A stretch of DNA of 6,583 bases from contig PMCY01000045.1 in the NCBI GenBank assembly GCA_003154255.1, forward strand, positions 10,826 through 17,408. Direction: 5' to 3'. The position numbers and the translations under genes are program-made. Positions within the stretch are counted from its first letter, which is position 1. Every line of letters starts with the position of its first letter. Below the pieces are notes generated by a model. That model was given only the letters and a program-made list of their open reading frames with translations, did no database searches and had not been told where the DNA came from. Below are positions 6,505 through 6,583 of this stretch, in pieces. Origin of the DNA: Candidatus Aminicenantota bacterium (lineage in GTDB: Bacteria > Acidobacteriota > Aminicenantia > Aminicenantales > UBA4085).

Positions 6505-6533
6505 ACTTTAGCGGGCTGGGCCCGAGTAGTCAA
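6505..6533 (-). promoter_or_regulatory. Promoter of the barrel gene at 6481, with symmetric spacer
   Basis: On the minus strand TTGACT (6533-6528, 5 of 6 matches) and TAAAGT (6510-6505, 4 of 6) are separated by exactly 17 bases. This is the best sigma70-type pairing in the window. The predicted start near 6498 gives a leader of about 17 bases carrying the AGGGAG ribosome site. The spacer contains the inverted repeat CGGGC-TGG-GCCCG (6512-6524), placed where a repressor or a spacer-distorting activator could bind. Bases 6534-6583 contain no gene that I can support. Confidence 0.5.
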
Positions 6534-6583
6534 GCAACGCGGGCTACTAGAAATCGGTCGGCGGGTCCTGCCTGCTCCGGCGC

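Noticed and set aside
5297..6511. A 404-codon plus-strand open frame covering the right-hand barrel gene.
   Set aside because: It is the antisense shadow of a gene with a signal peptide, a C-terminal Phe, a promoter and a ribosome site. Long antisense frames are expected at this GC content.
1..6583. Signs of mobile elements, CRISPR, tRNA or a riboswitch.
   Set aside because: No transposase or integrase motifs, no regularly spaced repeats and no cloverleaf were found on reading both strands. Nearly all sequence is explained by five genes with similar codon use.

Overview
The window is GC-rich, tightly packed bacterial DNA. It holds five protein genes: one partial and four complete. I see no RNA gene, CRISPR array, transposon or phage gene. 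Signal peptides together with two proteins that look like outer-membrane beta-barrels, each ending in phenylalanine, point to a diderm (Gram-negative) bacterium. Codon use is uniformly G/C-ending. The style recalls Acidobacteriota or Aminicenantota-like genomes, but that is an impression and not a placement.

Left part (1-1606, minus strand): nadC (quinolinate phosphoribosyltransferase) is followed after 2 bases by nadB (L-aspartate oxidase), whose C-terminal part runs off the left edge. The two enzymes flank the quinolinate step of de novo NAD synthesis, so this is an NAD-biosynthesis operon. NadA, the enzyme acting between them, is not in the window.

Middle (1607-2608): a 120-base divergent intergenic region separates nadC from a plus-strand gene for a 293-residue exported protein, probably a beta-barrel of unknown function. 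This region carries a TATAAT box almost touching the nadC start, a candidate promoter for the barrel gene, and an inverted repeat between them.

Right part (2613-6481, minus strand): an exported 359-residue barrel-like protein lies upstream of a large secreted GH78 alpha-L-rhamnosidase (888 residues). The rhamnosidase converges on the plus-strand barrel gene, with only 4 bases between the two stop codons. Each minus-strand gene has its own candidate sigma70-type promoter. The rhamnosidase would release terminal rhamnose from plant or microbial glycans in the periplasm or outside the cell. No SusC/SusD pair, transporter, sensor or rhamnose catabolism gene is visible, so this does not look like a complete polysaccharide utilisation locus.

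Overall the window looks like ordinary chromosomal sequence. I do not see convincing evidence of a new system. The more interesting points are the regulatory layouts (a near-leaderless nadC promoter, a symmetric element inside a promoter spacer, a two-turn direct repeat at the rhamnosidase promoter) and two unassigned barrel-like proteins.
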